From: Ulota crispa
Lineage: Eukaryota; Streptophyta; Bryopsida; Orthotrichales; Orthotrichaceae
NCBI GenBank assembly: GCA_963920765.1
Contig: OY987242.1
Coordinates: 36,356,002-36,420,001, forward strand
Direction of reading: 5' to 3'
DNA length: 64,000 nt
This document shows, in pieces, positions 45,176 to 57,439 of the stretch. Made by a program: the position numbers and the translations under genes. How positions within the stretch are numbered: position 1 is the first letter of the stretch; each line of letters begins with the position of its first letter. The notes under the pieces are model-generated. The model did no database searches. It was not told the DNA's origin and worked only from the letters and a program-made list of their open reading frames with translations.

Positions 45176-46233
45176 TCTTAGTTTGTCTGAGAGCCAGTTT
45201 CTAGGGGTGATCAAACCTAGAGACCCGTACAAAGTGACCACTAGCAGAATAAGAAATAAAAGAACTAGAAATCTTCACAACAAGTAACTTAGAGTTTAGA
45301 AAGCAACCTCCAATTTTGGGTCCGGAACGTGCCCTTAAGTATCTTCACCGTTGCCCTCCCAAGGTCAAACACACTTTCAGAACTTCAGGAACTAGAAGAG
45401 CTCATGCTTCCAACAGGGTTTTTACCAATAAGGCAAAACTTAGTCACGATCTTAAATAGCCTCAAAATCAGTATATTCACTAGAGAAGGAGCCTGATTTT
45501 AAATTATTTTGGCATAGATTATTAATTTAGGCAATTAACAAATATGTTTCAAGGCCAATTTTGAATTAAATGCAATATTTGTTACTTAGAGAAGAAAATC
45601 TGATTTTGAGACTTCTGAAGTTTTACAATGATTTGAAGTGTATTTTATGATGATTTCCTCAAGACCTTACATCAATGAAGAAATATCTTGAAGGAATTAT
45701 TTAAAAAACTCATTTTAAATCATCAAAATACTCTCAAAAATGCAAAATTCAGCATCTCAAAATTGGTTTTGGAAAAGAATTTTTCCCAAAGTAATGAATA
45801 TTGTGTTAGAATACTATGCCCAACATCTATTGCTCCTATTAAATATAGAATCTCACATGAATTTGAATCCAAACATTTGTTTAATGCATATTACTTTACA
45901 TTTTGTGTCTTTGATTCCAAATTCATTGTTCTTTTTGATATTGTGTTATTGAATTCTATGCTCTAAGGTAATAGGGTTTTGCATGTGTCTTTTCTTTGAT
46001 TGACTTCAATTGTAGTATCAAATAGTTCAAAATTTGTTGTATATGCTTCATGGGCAATCCATCAAAGCCGTATTTTAAAGTGAACTCTTAATTTTTGCAT
46101 TATGTTATTAGGATGTGATTTCTAACTATACATTTTCTTCAAGGTATTTTCTTTGTGCTTTCTTCCATGTTATAAATGAATCAAAAATTGCCTTTCTTGC
46201 TAGTAATTTTATTTTGCAACATATTAACACTTA

Positions 46234-46628
46234 GAGCACCTCCACCCTTGCTTGCCAGATGGCAAAGCACTAGGCTTAGCCTCTAAAAGCCTTGAAAAAT
46301 AAGTCCAGCCACAACATGCCAAACAGGAAACAATGAGCAGCCTCGCCAAAAGCTGCTTCATGGACGGCAAATTCCAATGTGCTTGTTAAAACTTAAAGTG
46401 CTTGATTTTTATACTTTACAAGTTGTGGCTTGCTATGATTTGCTTGCACGTCCAAAAGAGCAGGAAAGTGCTTGCTTGTATCTTGAAAGCAAGACTTGTG
46501 GTGACTTGGAGTGCTTATTTGTGGAGGGAGGCTAGCTCTCCAGCTTGGAGCCGTGCACTTCAAACAAAGAGTTGCACTCCAAACCACGTGTGACGTGCTT
46601 TGTTTGCAGAGAAAAGATGGAGAAGCTC
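46234..46628. mobile_element. Harbinger/Tourist-type MITE, 395 bp
   Basis: TTA, GAGCACCTCCACCCTTGC ... AGATGGAGAAGCTC, TTA. It interrupts copy C; inverted copy A has no such block at the matching place (near 18650). Interior sequence gives only meaningless frames. Confidence 0.75.
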
Positions 46629-47050
46629 TTACACACTCAATCATTCATATTTGCATTTGTACTATGATACTTTCAAATTTTGGCATGCATGCACACATCC
46701 AATAACCATAAGCAGTCATATCAATAGTCATTTTAGCTATATAACTTTAATGCAATTAAGTTAATTACATTTTGCAAGTACTTATGCATTGCAAAAGGTA
46801 ATTATGTGATATATATTTGATATGATTTTTGTTGTAAAGACCCTTGATGTAATTTCTACATTGACATTTGCTATTTGTAACATCCTAAAATTTCTAAAAA
46901 TAATCTTATTGTCACTCTATGAAAAGATTTCAAGTACAAGCTTATATACAGTAAGAGTATTTGTAATTGTACCAACATGAATTTTAAAATTTGCTCCAAT
47001 GAGATAGTACAAGTCTTTCTTACCTGTCATTTGGACAGGGTTATGCCGTG

Positions 47051-47170
47051 CATGTCCCTCGGCCCTCGTGCATGTCCCTCGGCCCTGGTGCATGTCCCTC
47101 GGCCCTGGTGCATGTCCCTCGGCCCTCGTGCATGTCCCTCGGCCCTCGTGCATGTCCCTCGGCCCTCGTG
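47051..47170 (+). repeat. 20-bp GC-rich minisatellite, six exact-length units
   Basis: CATGTCCCTCGGCCCTCGTG repeats six times (some units GGTG for CGTG), then decays through CATGCCATCC-type sequence to about 47420. At 20 bp per unit all three frames are open, which explains the 127-residue frames here. GC content is far above the surroundings. Confidence 0.9.
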
Positions 47171-48133
47171 CATGTCACTTGTGCCATTCATACAAGTCAT
47201 CTCTCATGCACCTCATGCCATCCATACATGCGCCCATGCCATCCATGTAGAACATCTCCTAGCCCCATGCCATCTCCATGGCATCCCCCATGTCCCTCCC
47301 GTGGCCCTAATGCCAGCCCCCCATGGTCCCATGCCCCCATTCCCCTCAAGGCCCCCATGACATCCAGTGATGCCTCTGATCCCAGCATATCTCTCGGCGT
47401 GTTCTGGATTACAATCCCGGTCTTCTAATCCCAGCCCCTATCCAAGAAGTTACAAAACAATTATAAGATTGCATCAATTCAATAGACTTCATCCAAGTAG
47501 TTTCCATCTAAATGATTAATCAAGACATTATAATTGAAAACTGCATTTAATTATATATATAGCATAGTATACAAGCACACGCTCTGAGTGAGTAGGACGT
47601 TTATGAGTAATGCAACATTCAATTTTACAAAAATTTGATATCTCATAAATCAATTGGTATGGAATCTAATCTTGATATACTATGCAGATACAAAAAATCA
47701 ATATCTCACAATTGGTGTAGAATCTGATCCACATGCACCATCATTTTGGTCCATCTTTAAAACCAACAATACCAATTGCTTTCATCACAATGCTACTCTC
47801 ATTAACAAAATTCTAAACCCTCCAGAGGGCCCGTAGAAAATTGTGCCGCGCACTAGTAGGAAATGGGGCAAAACACAACTGCACCTTTATAACTCCCTAT
47901 GAAAAACAACTGCATGGCAGCTATAAAGAGAATTGAATAGTAAAAATGCTAACGTGGTCTCTCTCAAGTTGTATTGTAGTCATGTTTACAACTACACAAA
48001 ACTATGATACAGTTGTATCTGACAATTTCATCCCTTGACAACAATTTTAGTGAGTTTGCGGATGAAAATTAGGGATGCAGTCCATATTTTTCATCATGGT
48101 TGTCTTGTAGTTGTGTCTTGGTTTTGATTCTAC

Positions 48134-48403
48134 CACTACAAGAAAAAGGGCTCTTTTTGACTAAGAATTTTGACTACCAAAACGGTACAACGACTCAAAG
48201 TATTTGACTAGTCTAGTATGAGTCAAATAATTTATTTTATGACTACCCGTAGTCATAAACTAAATTATTTATGATTACATTCATGACTAATTACATTATT
48301 TATGACAACATGTGGGCATTTGACTAGTCATTTACTCTGAGTTGTGTTAGTCTTTTTTGTAGTCAAAATTCTTAGTCAAAAACAACATTTTTTTCTTGTA
48401 GTG
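48134..48403. mobile_element. Nested CACTA MITE, 270 bp
   Basis: CACTACAAGAAAAAGG ... TTTTTTTCTTGTAGTG with TSD TAC (48131-48133, 48404-48406). Arms continue with TTTTGACTAAGAATTTTGAC and its complement. Its end differs from that of the host CACTA element, so it belongs to another subfamily. Confidence 0.9.
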
Positions 48404-48479
48404 TACTGCAATACTACTCACTAACAACTGTGTCACGACTATAACTTATTTCTTTTATTACATTCTCTTTACTTCAATC

Positions 48480-49640
48480 ATGTAAATGAATTTTGCAATT
48501 TCTTTCTGCTCTAGGCAGTTGTTTATGCTCAAATTGGCATTTTTGAGGTCAGTGTGAATGGGTTATGTTGGGGCATTGGTAATGCACTCGCAATGTAGTT
48601 GCTATAGCATTTCTTTGATACTGTGTGACAACTAAGGAATGACTGAAGTACAACTAATTTTTTTTAAAGTTCCCTTAATTTTTAAAATTGGTTTAAGTAA
48701 CTTATTTCTAACATTCTTAGATTTCATGGGCAGCAATGTTAGGTGCAATTATGCCTTTTCAAGGTCAATGTGAATGGGTTATGTTAGAGCATTGGTGATG
48801 CAATTGCAATGTAGTTATCCTAGCATTTCTACACTACTGTGGGGCAACTAAACAACAATTGAAGTACAATTGTTTTTTTTTAAATTACCTTAATTTTTAA
48901 AATTGGTTTAAGTAACTTATTTCTGACATTCTTTGATGTCATGGGCAGCAATGTCATGTGCAATTACGTCTTTTCAAGGTTAGTGTGAATGGATTCTGTT
49001 AGGACATTTGTGATGCAATTGCATCGTAGTTGTTATTAGGTTTTCCTATTCCTATTTTACTACTTAGAAACCACCCCATCACAACTACCACTCACATTTT
49101 TTAAAACTTTCTTTATTCTTTACTCCTCCAAAATATTGATGCCATTATTTATTACCATAGGCAACAAGGTTAGTTGCAATTATGTCTTTTAATGTCAATG
49201 TGAATGCGCTCTTTTAGAGCAGTTGTATTGCAATTGCTTTTTAGTTGTCCATGGACTCTATTTGCTATTGCACTACTATTCAAATACAACTAGACTATGA
49301 GTGCCAATTTTTTGGGAAAAATATTTTTAAATTTTTGTTCTTGCTAATTTTTATTGACATTTTTTTGCTATCTTGGATAGCAAATTCTATTGCAAATATG
49401 TTTTCTGATGTTGGTGTAATACATTTTGTGAAAGTAATTGTATTGATGTTGCATCCTACTTGTTTTTGGATTCTATTTATTACTATAGTATCATTCAAAA
49501 ATAATTGTATCATGACCAACACTCATATTTTTGGCAATATTTTTTTAATCTTTTGTCCATGTAAATTTTTCTTGCCACATTTTGCTGCCAAAAGCATTAA
49601 TGTCCATTCCAATTATATTTTGTGTTGTTGATTTGCATCA
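48480..49640 (+). repeat. Tandem array with 215-bp period, five decaying units
   Basis: The landmark GGTCAGTGTGAATGGGTTATG recurs at 48547, 48763, 48978, 49193 and about 49409 (spacings 216, 215, 215, 216). Units 1-3 are close, 4 and 5 progressively diverged. Each unit also carries TGGGCAGCAATGTTA-type and GCAATTGCAATGTAGTTG-type blocks. The 128-codon frame at 49245-49631 falls within the most diverged units and is hydrophobic, AT-driven sequence. Confidence 0.8.
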
Positions 49641-50269
49641 AAGATGAATAATCAAAGTTTTAAAGTGATTGTAGGTTAATTTTAAGTTTTTTTAAAACTC
49701 TTTTATATAGATAATTGTTATACAACTTATACTCCTATCAACTAACAAAAGCATTTATAATACAGAAACAAATTTTTAACAAATATTTGCAAATTCATAG
49801 CTAATGAATCTTTTGTTGAAAAAAATTTAAAAATTTAATTTTCCAAATGAGCATATTACATTTTTGTTTTCACATATTAACAAACCTTTCATGTTTTTTA
49901 CATTTAATATGTCAATAATTTTTTTGTTTTTAAAATTTTCCATTTTTAAAAAGTACAATACTTAGATTAATTTCCATTTTCAACTTTTGTATTTTACAAG
50001 TATGTGATGTTATTGACTAAAATCATTGCTTGCAGAGTCAAGCACCACAAACATCATTGCATATTGCTAATAGTAATAGCTTTACAATTGCAATCAATTT
50101 CAATACCATTCTTATACTTGTGTTATAATTGTTTTTGAGTCGCAAATGTAAAGTGACAAACAATAAATTAGTTAAACAATTGCACCACAATTGTAATTAA
50201 TTGCAACTATATCCTAATTATTTTACAATTGTAAATAAGTGGTAATAAATATGCAAACAAATAAACTAG

Positions 50270-50687
50270 GGAATTGATATGTGCACACCCAAGGTTTGAT
50301 ATATGCACATTTGAAGGGGGGGTAAATTTTAGATATTTATCATCAACAAGTTGAATTTGGAAAGTTCAAATTCAAATTTCAATTTGGAGACCTTGATTTA
50401 GTCTAGATCCACAAAGAAAGATAGAATTGAACAACGCCTAGTAGAAAGGCTTTGTTAAGGGGCAAATTATTATTTTTACCCTTGTTTGTAAAAAAACTAA
50501 GCATTTCCACAAGGCATTGTTCAATTGTATCATTCTTTGTGTCTCTAGGCAAAATCAAGATCTCTAAGTCCAAATCTGAAATCAAACTTTCCAAATTCAG
50601 AGTGTTGATGATAACTATCTAAAATTTAGCCTCCCTCCCCCTTTAGATGTGCATATATCAAACCCCAGATATGCACACATCAATTCC
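50270..50687. mobile_element. GGGAATTGATATG-family foldback nested in the CACTA element
   Basis: GGAATTGATATGTGCACA and the complement of TATGCACACATCAATTCC bound 418 bp with long inner arms. Flanks ATAAACTAG and ATAAACAAT share 6 of 9 bases, a decayed 9-bp TSD. Confidence 0.7.
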
Positions 50688-52379
50688 ATAAACAATTGCA
50701 TTATAATTAACAACAACTGAATAATATTTAAAGCTTTCAATAAAAGTTATGATCATTAATACAAAATTCATATAATTTTTTTATGATTACCTTACTTGTT
50801 TTTCAATTAATTAATTTCATAAAATTTATCCTCACAAAAAACTACCAATTTCCTTTTATATTAGTTAAAAATTTAGTAAAATATTAATATAAATTGTTTA
50901 AATTTAGATATTAAGTCTAAATTAGTTATGATTATGATCAAAATATACAGTACATAGAAGTTTTTGCATATTAATAACTTTCAATAAGTATAAATTTAAA
51001 CATCACCAATAGCACTATTAATTAATTATGCATTTTTATTTGTTAATTTTATTAACATGAAGCTTCAAAAATCTCAATTTAGTAAACAGTAATGTTAACT
51101 AGATTTTTGTACATTAAATTGGTCATAAAAGAAACTTAAAATATAGTGAGTTTGTTTTAAAAAGTAAAAAAATTACCTTGAAAAATTTCTTAGTTCATTG
51201 AAATTTTTCATTTTCTTTTGTTATTTTAGAATAATCAACCAATCAGCTTCTCAAAAGCAATTGCCATTGATTTAAGTTAATTGACATTTTTGTAATTGAT
51301 AAATTATTGGCTTTATTTATCAAAATCAGTTTTCCAAATTTTCTAAATTCCTGATTTTTTCAAAAAAAGATTTTGAAGTTCTAAAAGGTTTAAAAATATA
51401 TATTTGTTTTTAAAAAATAATATTGAAATAAAATAAAAACACTTTACTATAGATTATAAAGTTCATGTATTCCAAAATCAAAATCATGTATTAGCCCAAA
51501 ATATTAATTGAGAGTTATGCATTCTCTAAAATTTATCTGTGTTCTTCTAATTTTTAGGAAAATCCCAATAAGTAATAATCAAAAGCTTCAATTAAAATAA
51601 GTCCAATTTAGATATGTAGAAGATATGAAACATTGGTATTAAATTTATAACAATTTTTTAATTTAAATGCTACTTTATTGACTAAAACGCAAATGCAATT
51701 AATGATTGTAATAATTGTATTAAAAGACACGCAAGTATGAAACTATGACACATTTAGTTTGTCTATTTTTAAATTGTATTTCCAAGCTTAATCACCTTAA
51801 CCTTGTAGTGTACTTCAAAACTTACAAAAGGCTAAATTAGATTGCAATAGCAATATTAAAAGAAACAATATCACTAAAAGTTTACAATTAAAGTTTTTGA
51901 AAATTGAAATGTATTATGTTCCAAAAAGTGCTAATATTACCAATAATTTTAGTTATTTTTTGAAGATAGAAAATTGAGAGTACAAAATTTCACTCACTTC
52001 TTCCAAAATAATTCACTAGATTCAAGTATTAAATGTTAGAACTTCAAAAATTGCAAACTAATTTGTTTTTTATGCTTTGCAATTTGGATTTTAAAATGTA
52101 AGTAGTCCATTTTGAGATAAAAATGTGTTTTAAGTACATTTGTAATGTTAAATTTGCCAAAAACATTTTTTCCTTGGAATTATAAAAGCATGCAGCCCAA
52201 AAATCGGATTGTATATTTAGACTCAATCACTTGAAGAAAAATATGCAATATATGACTATGCTGCAACAACTATACAACAACTGCACAATTGTAATCAAAT
52301 TATTTTGCAGTTGTTTCACAATTGTTTCACAATTGTTATATAGTCATTTAGTTGTTGTGCAGTTGTAGCATAGTTGTTT

Positions 52380-52620
52380 ATTGCTTGTTTTCTTTTAGTA
52401 AATGTGGACTCTTGATTCAGATTAGGGTTCGTAGTTTGGAGGGTGGAGATGTGGCCGCCACCCTTGAACCCTTGCACCCAAGGATAAAAAGGCTTGGATG
52501 GTTCCTCTCTTCCACTCATTCTTCTCAGTTGTAGGGCAAAGCTATGCCAAGATTTTTTGGGAATGAAAGTCCCTTCTCTTTTGTATTAGCTTGTTTCATT
52601 TGCTTGCTGTAAGTTCGAAT
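52380..52620 (+). promoter_or_regulatory. Promoter-like island inside the CACTA element
   Basis: A more GC-rich patch contains GGATAAAAAGGC (TATA-like, 52485-52496), followed by TTCCTCTCTTCCACTCATTC, which looks like a plant 5' leader. A TTTTTTTGCAG acceptor-like site is at 52644-52654. No convincing reading frame follows. It may be a remnant of the promoter of an autonomous parent. Confidence 0.25.
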
Positions 52621-53289
52621 TTGATTTTTATTTCTTGAAATTTTTTTGCAGTTCTTCCTTATGCTAGTAGCTTTCCAATGACACCAAGCACGCTGGATTT
52701 CAAGTTTTGAGGAGTTTTTGGTGGATTTTCTAGTAGAAGGGTGTCTACTACAATGGCAGTTTTCAACCCAACTTCAAAAATCCACATCTTGGTGAGTTTT
52801 AGCTCAATTTTTGTGCAAGTCTACATTCTAGATATGCGGTAGAGTGTAGTGTTTGAAAAAAATTGAAACCCTTACCTTGAGTTGTTAGTGAAATGTTGAT
52901 TGCTTCTTGAATGCATAGTGGTTTTCAGCTCTATGTGTGCAATTAGGTAGTTTTCAGAAAATTATATCTCATTGTGTGTATAGGATCTTGTGATGTGGCT
53001 TATATGGTTGCTAATCATTGTTGATCCAAATTTCAGAATTGGTTTTTTACAACTTTTAGGTTCATTTTGAAGTTTTGACAAGAGTTTAGAGAATGTAGGG
53101 TTTGTGTGCTTATATCATACTATTAGCAAGAGTTTGCAATTTATAGAAGCACAATGTGCAATTAGAGTGCAACAATAGTAGATTTTAGGATCTAGGTTAA
53201 TTCTTATTGCAATTGATTTGCAATTAAATTTCAATGTATTGACTACCAATTTTTGCAAATGATCTATGACCTTATTGAAATTGGATGAC

Positions 53290-53920
53290 AATTGTATTAT
53301 AAGTTGTTATCAACTATGTTACAACTGCAGCATAATTATGTTGCAGTGATGATGCATCCCTTTACAACTGCATTACAACTACATTACAACCGTAGTGTTG
53401 GATTTTTTCATGGAAAATTGTTGGATTATAAATGAATAACAACTGAAACTTGTTGACCATTTATTGTTGTATGGTAGTTGTACGCATGATTGTAATTACC
53501 TAGTATACATTTATCTACAAAAAATAATTACAACAAAATAAAAAAAAACAAATAAAAAACAACTACAAAGTAACTATTAAAATAGTCAGATGTCAATATT
53601 TACAAAATTAGTGTAAATAACCCAAGTATAACAACACCACAATTACACTACAACTGCATTACAATTGTGCTACAATTATAAAACAACTAAACTACAACTA
53701 TACAACAATTACATTACAACTATATATCAACCATATTACAATTGCATTACATAATTACAATACAACTACAGTACAACTACACATTATATACACATAAACC
53801 AAAGTACAACTAGACTACAACTACACAATAATTTATTACAACTACACAACAACTTCATAACAATTGTGCTATAATTGCACTACAACTATCTTACAACTGT
53901 GTTTGTCATGTGTCATATTT
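53290..53920. repeat. CACTA right subterminal repeat cluster
   Basis: Dozens of short units of the form (T/C)TACAACT(A/G)CA and ATTACAACTA occur on one strand. CACTA transposases bind such subterminal motifs (family knowledge). A shorter cluster follows the left end at 47868-48010. Confidence 0.7.
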
Positions 53921-54329
53921 TTCAAAAAAAAAATCTAGGTAAATAAAATAATAAAAATTTGACCTTAACAAATGAAAATTCGACATATGTCATAGGTGGG
54001 TCCCTCTAACAAGTATGTCAGAGGGAATTTATTGGAACATTGGGAATAGTGCAAAAGAATTCTTGCCACAAAGGAAAAATAAGGGTAGGGTGGGCTGAGG
54101 TAGTGAAAGTTTTGAAGGGTAGAGGATGATTTTCATGTGGATGAAATATTTGCAATTGTAAAAATGTGACTGCAGTGAAATAAGTCCCAAACAACTAAGA
54201 AGTGACTCTAAGACAACTGCGTTAGTGATACAACTACTAAGAGTCATTTAAAAGTCATGCCATGTCCATTACAACTCTTAAGCAGTTGTCAAATGACAGT
54301 TGTCTTTTCCCCCAATTCTACTAGTGGCG

Positions 54330-55552
54330 CAACATAACGGAGGTGAAAAAAACAATAAAAATATAAAAAATAAAAAATAAAATTTAATACAAAAACCGCC
54401 GTGGCACATGAATACATGATATGACACATTGTAGATGTTGAAATTGGCAAATTTTGACAGTTAGAAATGGCAAATTCTAATAGTCAGAAATGGCAACTTT
54501 TTTCTCTATATGCACATCTCTCATGTGGAGTTAGGGGCCTTCTAGAGGGCTCAAAATTTTGCTAATGTTTGTATTTTGCTAGGAGGTGCTTGGCATTTTA
54601 TTGATTTCTAACACATGGTTGGAGGGAGTTTGGTGTTTTATATTTGGGACATCCTTTATCGTTTCAATTTTCATCAAAAAGTTCTACAAAATTTTGGCAA
54701 TGGACATGGTTGTAGGGCACTTGGTGTTCTATATCTAAGGTGTCCTTTGTTGCTTCAACGTACAACAAAAAATTCTTGAAGGTTCTAAAAAAAGGTGCAC
54801 TTAGAAAAATCCTCCCACCTAATAGTATAGATTTGTTTGACTTTGGACAATTGCAAAATACAAAGGTACCCTAATATGCAAATATGATAGCTAAAGTTTC
54901 ATATGTTAAATATAATGCAAATTAAAAATTTCATTAAGCTTTCAAATTGTATCTATGTGATAATATCAACAAGACCGGACATGTGATATCACAAAGATAG
55001 ATATGCAGTAGTACAAAAATGCAAATGTGATATTACAAAGGTCCTAATGATTGTAGTAATATGACTAGCAATTGACACTTGCTATGCTACACATTCACCA
55101 TTAGAATTTTATATTAGATAGAATCTATAATAAAAAAAATTGGTAATTTTTCAAATTGTATCTATGTGATTATGTTATATAAAGTGGATATTTGATATTA
55201 CAAAGGTCATTGTAACTAAATATGTGAGATTATAGAGGTCAATGTAATATCATAAAAAGTGAAGATTTGATATCACAATATGTAAAGATATTATATCACA
55301 AAAAGTGAAGAAATGATATTAAAGAGGAACTTGTGATTTTGATAGTTTGATGATTTAGGGCATTTTTTTCTAGTGAAAGAAAGCCAAACTAGCTACAAAT
55401 TTGATAGCTTGTGACAAATGTGGGCATGTCCCTCTCTTTATTGTCCATATTAGCAGCTAGACATGTCTGATCTGACAAAAAAAGGCGTCAAATTGAAAAA
55501 AAAATGCCATGATGATGATAGCAATAAGCAATTGGGCTCTGAGTTGTGCTTA
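54330..55552. other. AT-rich sequence with a loose GATATTACAAAGGTC motif
   Basis: Several irregular copies of TGATATTACAAAGG / TGATATCACAA lie at 54985-55330, reminiscent of the last units of the 21-bp array at 31.4 kb. The first 230 bp continue the repeat into which the CACTA element inserted. No gene. Confidence 0.4.
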
Positions 55553-55864
55553 GGGCATCTCCACCGATGGCTTGGGCTCCCTCAAACTAGATGAAAAGTA
55601 GCCAAGCCCCTCTAAAACCCTCTCAAATTTTCTTATTTGGCGAGTCTAGCAAGCCACTCTTCAAGCCACTATTCATGCACTATTCACCCTAAATTCTGTG
55701 AGCTTTATCCTCTACTTCTCTAGATAAGTAGTCAACTTCTTATTTAAGGGTGTGTTGGAATGTAAGGCCACCTTTTCAAAGAGCATGGATGGAAATTGAG
55801 AGCCTTCAAGCCTTGCCAAACCAAATGGAAAACTTTGAGCGAGTATGGACCGGTGGAGATGCCC
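55553..55864. mobile_element. Harbinger/Tourist-type MITE, 312 bp
   Basis: TTA, GGGCATCTCCACCGATGGC ... ACCGGTGGAGATGCCC, TTA. Same subfamily and nearly the same length as 40163-40475, with matching interior. Confidence 0.8.
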
Positions 55865-57398
55865 TTAGTGCTTACCCTTTCTCTTGAAGGTTTAACTTTT
55901 GGTTTTTACTTTTTGGTTTTTATTTTTTGGATTCTGTTGTGCCGATTGCTAAGGCTGGCAACAGTGATCATACTAATGTGTAAACTTGTTCTTCATCTTA
56001 AGAAAAAACTTGGGGATTTGATTCCATCCATAGAGTATCAAAATTTGAATTCCATTTTGGATGAAGATATTATAATGAGTCTCACGGACATAATAGGAGA
56101 TTTATTTAGAAAATTACTACCGCAACACCCTAAATTACTAACAGGTCACCCCTATGAGCATGAAATTTATTAATTTAGTGCTATTTTTGATTTTTTCAAG
56201 TGGTCTATCATTCATTCACTCATAACGTTGTCACCTCCTTGAAAGAAATCCTCAAAGAAAACAAGACAAATAATTTTTTTTGTTGAAATATTATTGCACC
56301 AATATCATTTTTTGATGTATTTTTGCTTTAAGTAACTCAAAAGTCCTATATCTATAGTTTCAAATTTAAGCACACCTATTTTTTTTAGTATAGCACTCTA
56401 GCCTTAGAATGATAAAGGTGAAACAAATCTTTTAATCCAAATAAAAAAAATTAGCATTAAAAATCACATTTCATGCTTACAAGGAATGTCCCATTAACAA
56501 TTTAAGGTGTTGCAATAGTAGTTCCCTTTATTTAATAACCACAAAATAGTGCCAGTTTTTTAAAGTTCCTATCTTGATCTGATAAAAATTAGAGGCTACA
56601 TAGCTGTGATCCACATCAATGTCCGGGGAGAACCAGGATTTAGTAAATTATCAGCCAATTCAAATAGCAAAAAAGTTGGTTAAATTTAAAATAACCAATT
56701 AAAATAACTGGCAAATAACAGGTTAAATTTTACAAAAGAAAATTAATTATAATACATTATAGTATAATTACAAAAAACATTTGATGCAATCCAATGAAAA
56801 ACAAACTGGAAATGGAAAATGTTAGATTTTAGCCAATAAAGTCAAAACTTCTCCTTGAACACTAGTCTACATGTTGGTATGATCAATATATAATGAGAAC
56901 AAGGCTAGATTGCTTTAGTTCAACGGGTTTTAACTATTTTTGAATTTGAAACTCATAGCAACTTTATATTGGGGCCCAATTGTTGACCTAATTTAAAAAT
57001 TACTATAACCAACCAATGGGATTGTTCAAATCCTTGAAGTGGGTTGCTAGGCTTCATATGAAGTACTACTCTAGTTGATCTTATTGATGCATTACCGCTT
57101 ACATCACAAATTTTTGGTGTTGAAAATTGAACCCAAACCAAAAGAAATTGAGTCATTACATTGTATTGACCCAATTCAAGATCATGAGCCCAATTTTTTA
57201 ATTTATAATTGGGTGGGACCCAAGGTTTTTGTATTAGGACTTGATCAAACTTGGGCCCAATCCATAATTCATTGAATAATGGCTTAAGCCAATTGAGAAT
57301 TGAGCTTGAGCCCTAATTTAAAAATGACCCTAAGAATTGTATGGCCATATTGACTTTTTCTTTTGATATAATATTAGATGAAACTAAATCAAGTTTAA

Positions 57399-57439
<41 letters not shown>

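Larger units (their letters stand above)
36478..46900 (+). repeat. Dispersed segment, copy C, with many later insertions
   Basis: Carries the same ordered blocks as copy B and, at its 3' side, the blocks shared with inverted copy A (45.3-46.9 kb with 19.9-18.36 kb). Insertions not present in B or A include 37265-38755, most of 38893-41800, 41985-42355, the solo LTR at 42539-42849, 44937-45175 and 46234-46628. Confidence 0.75.
47851..54326. mobile_element. CACTA (Spm/En-type) transposon, 6476 bp, non-autonomous
   Basis: The left end CACTAGTAGGAAATGGGG and the complement of the right end, CACTAGTAGAATTGGGGG, match over about 30 bp. Flanking GCG (47848-47850, 54327-54329) is the 3-bp TSD. Dense ACAACT(A/G)CA-type repeats lie inside both ends, as in CACTA subterminal regions. 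No transposase or TNPA-like frame exceeds 128 codons. It contains a nested CACTA MITE (48134-48403), a 215-bp tandem array and a Mutator-type MITE (50270-50687). It landed in a repeat related to 37866-38330. Confidence 0.85.

Noticed and set aside
46917-47428. Frames of 60-127 codons with repeated CMSLGPRA or MHVPRPS
   Set aside because: Products of the 20-bp minisatellite read in all frames.
49245-49631. 128-codon hydrophobic frame inside the CACTA element
   Set aside because: It lies in diverged 215-bp tandem units. The hydrophobicity follows from T-rich codons and the other units do not keep the frame.
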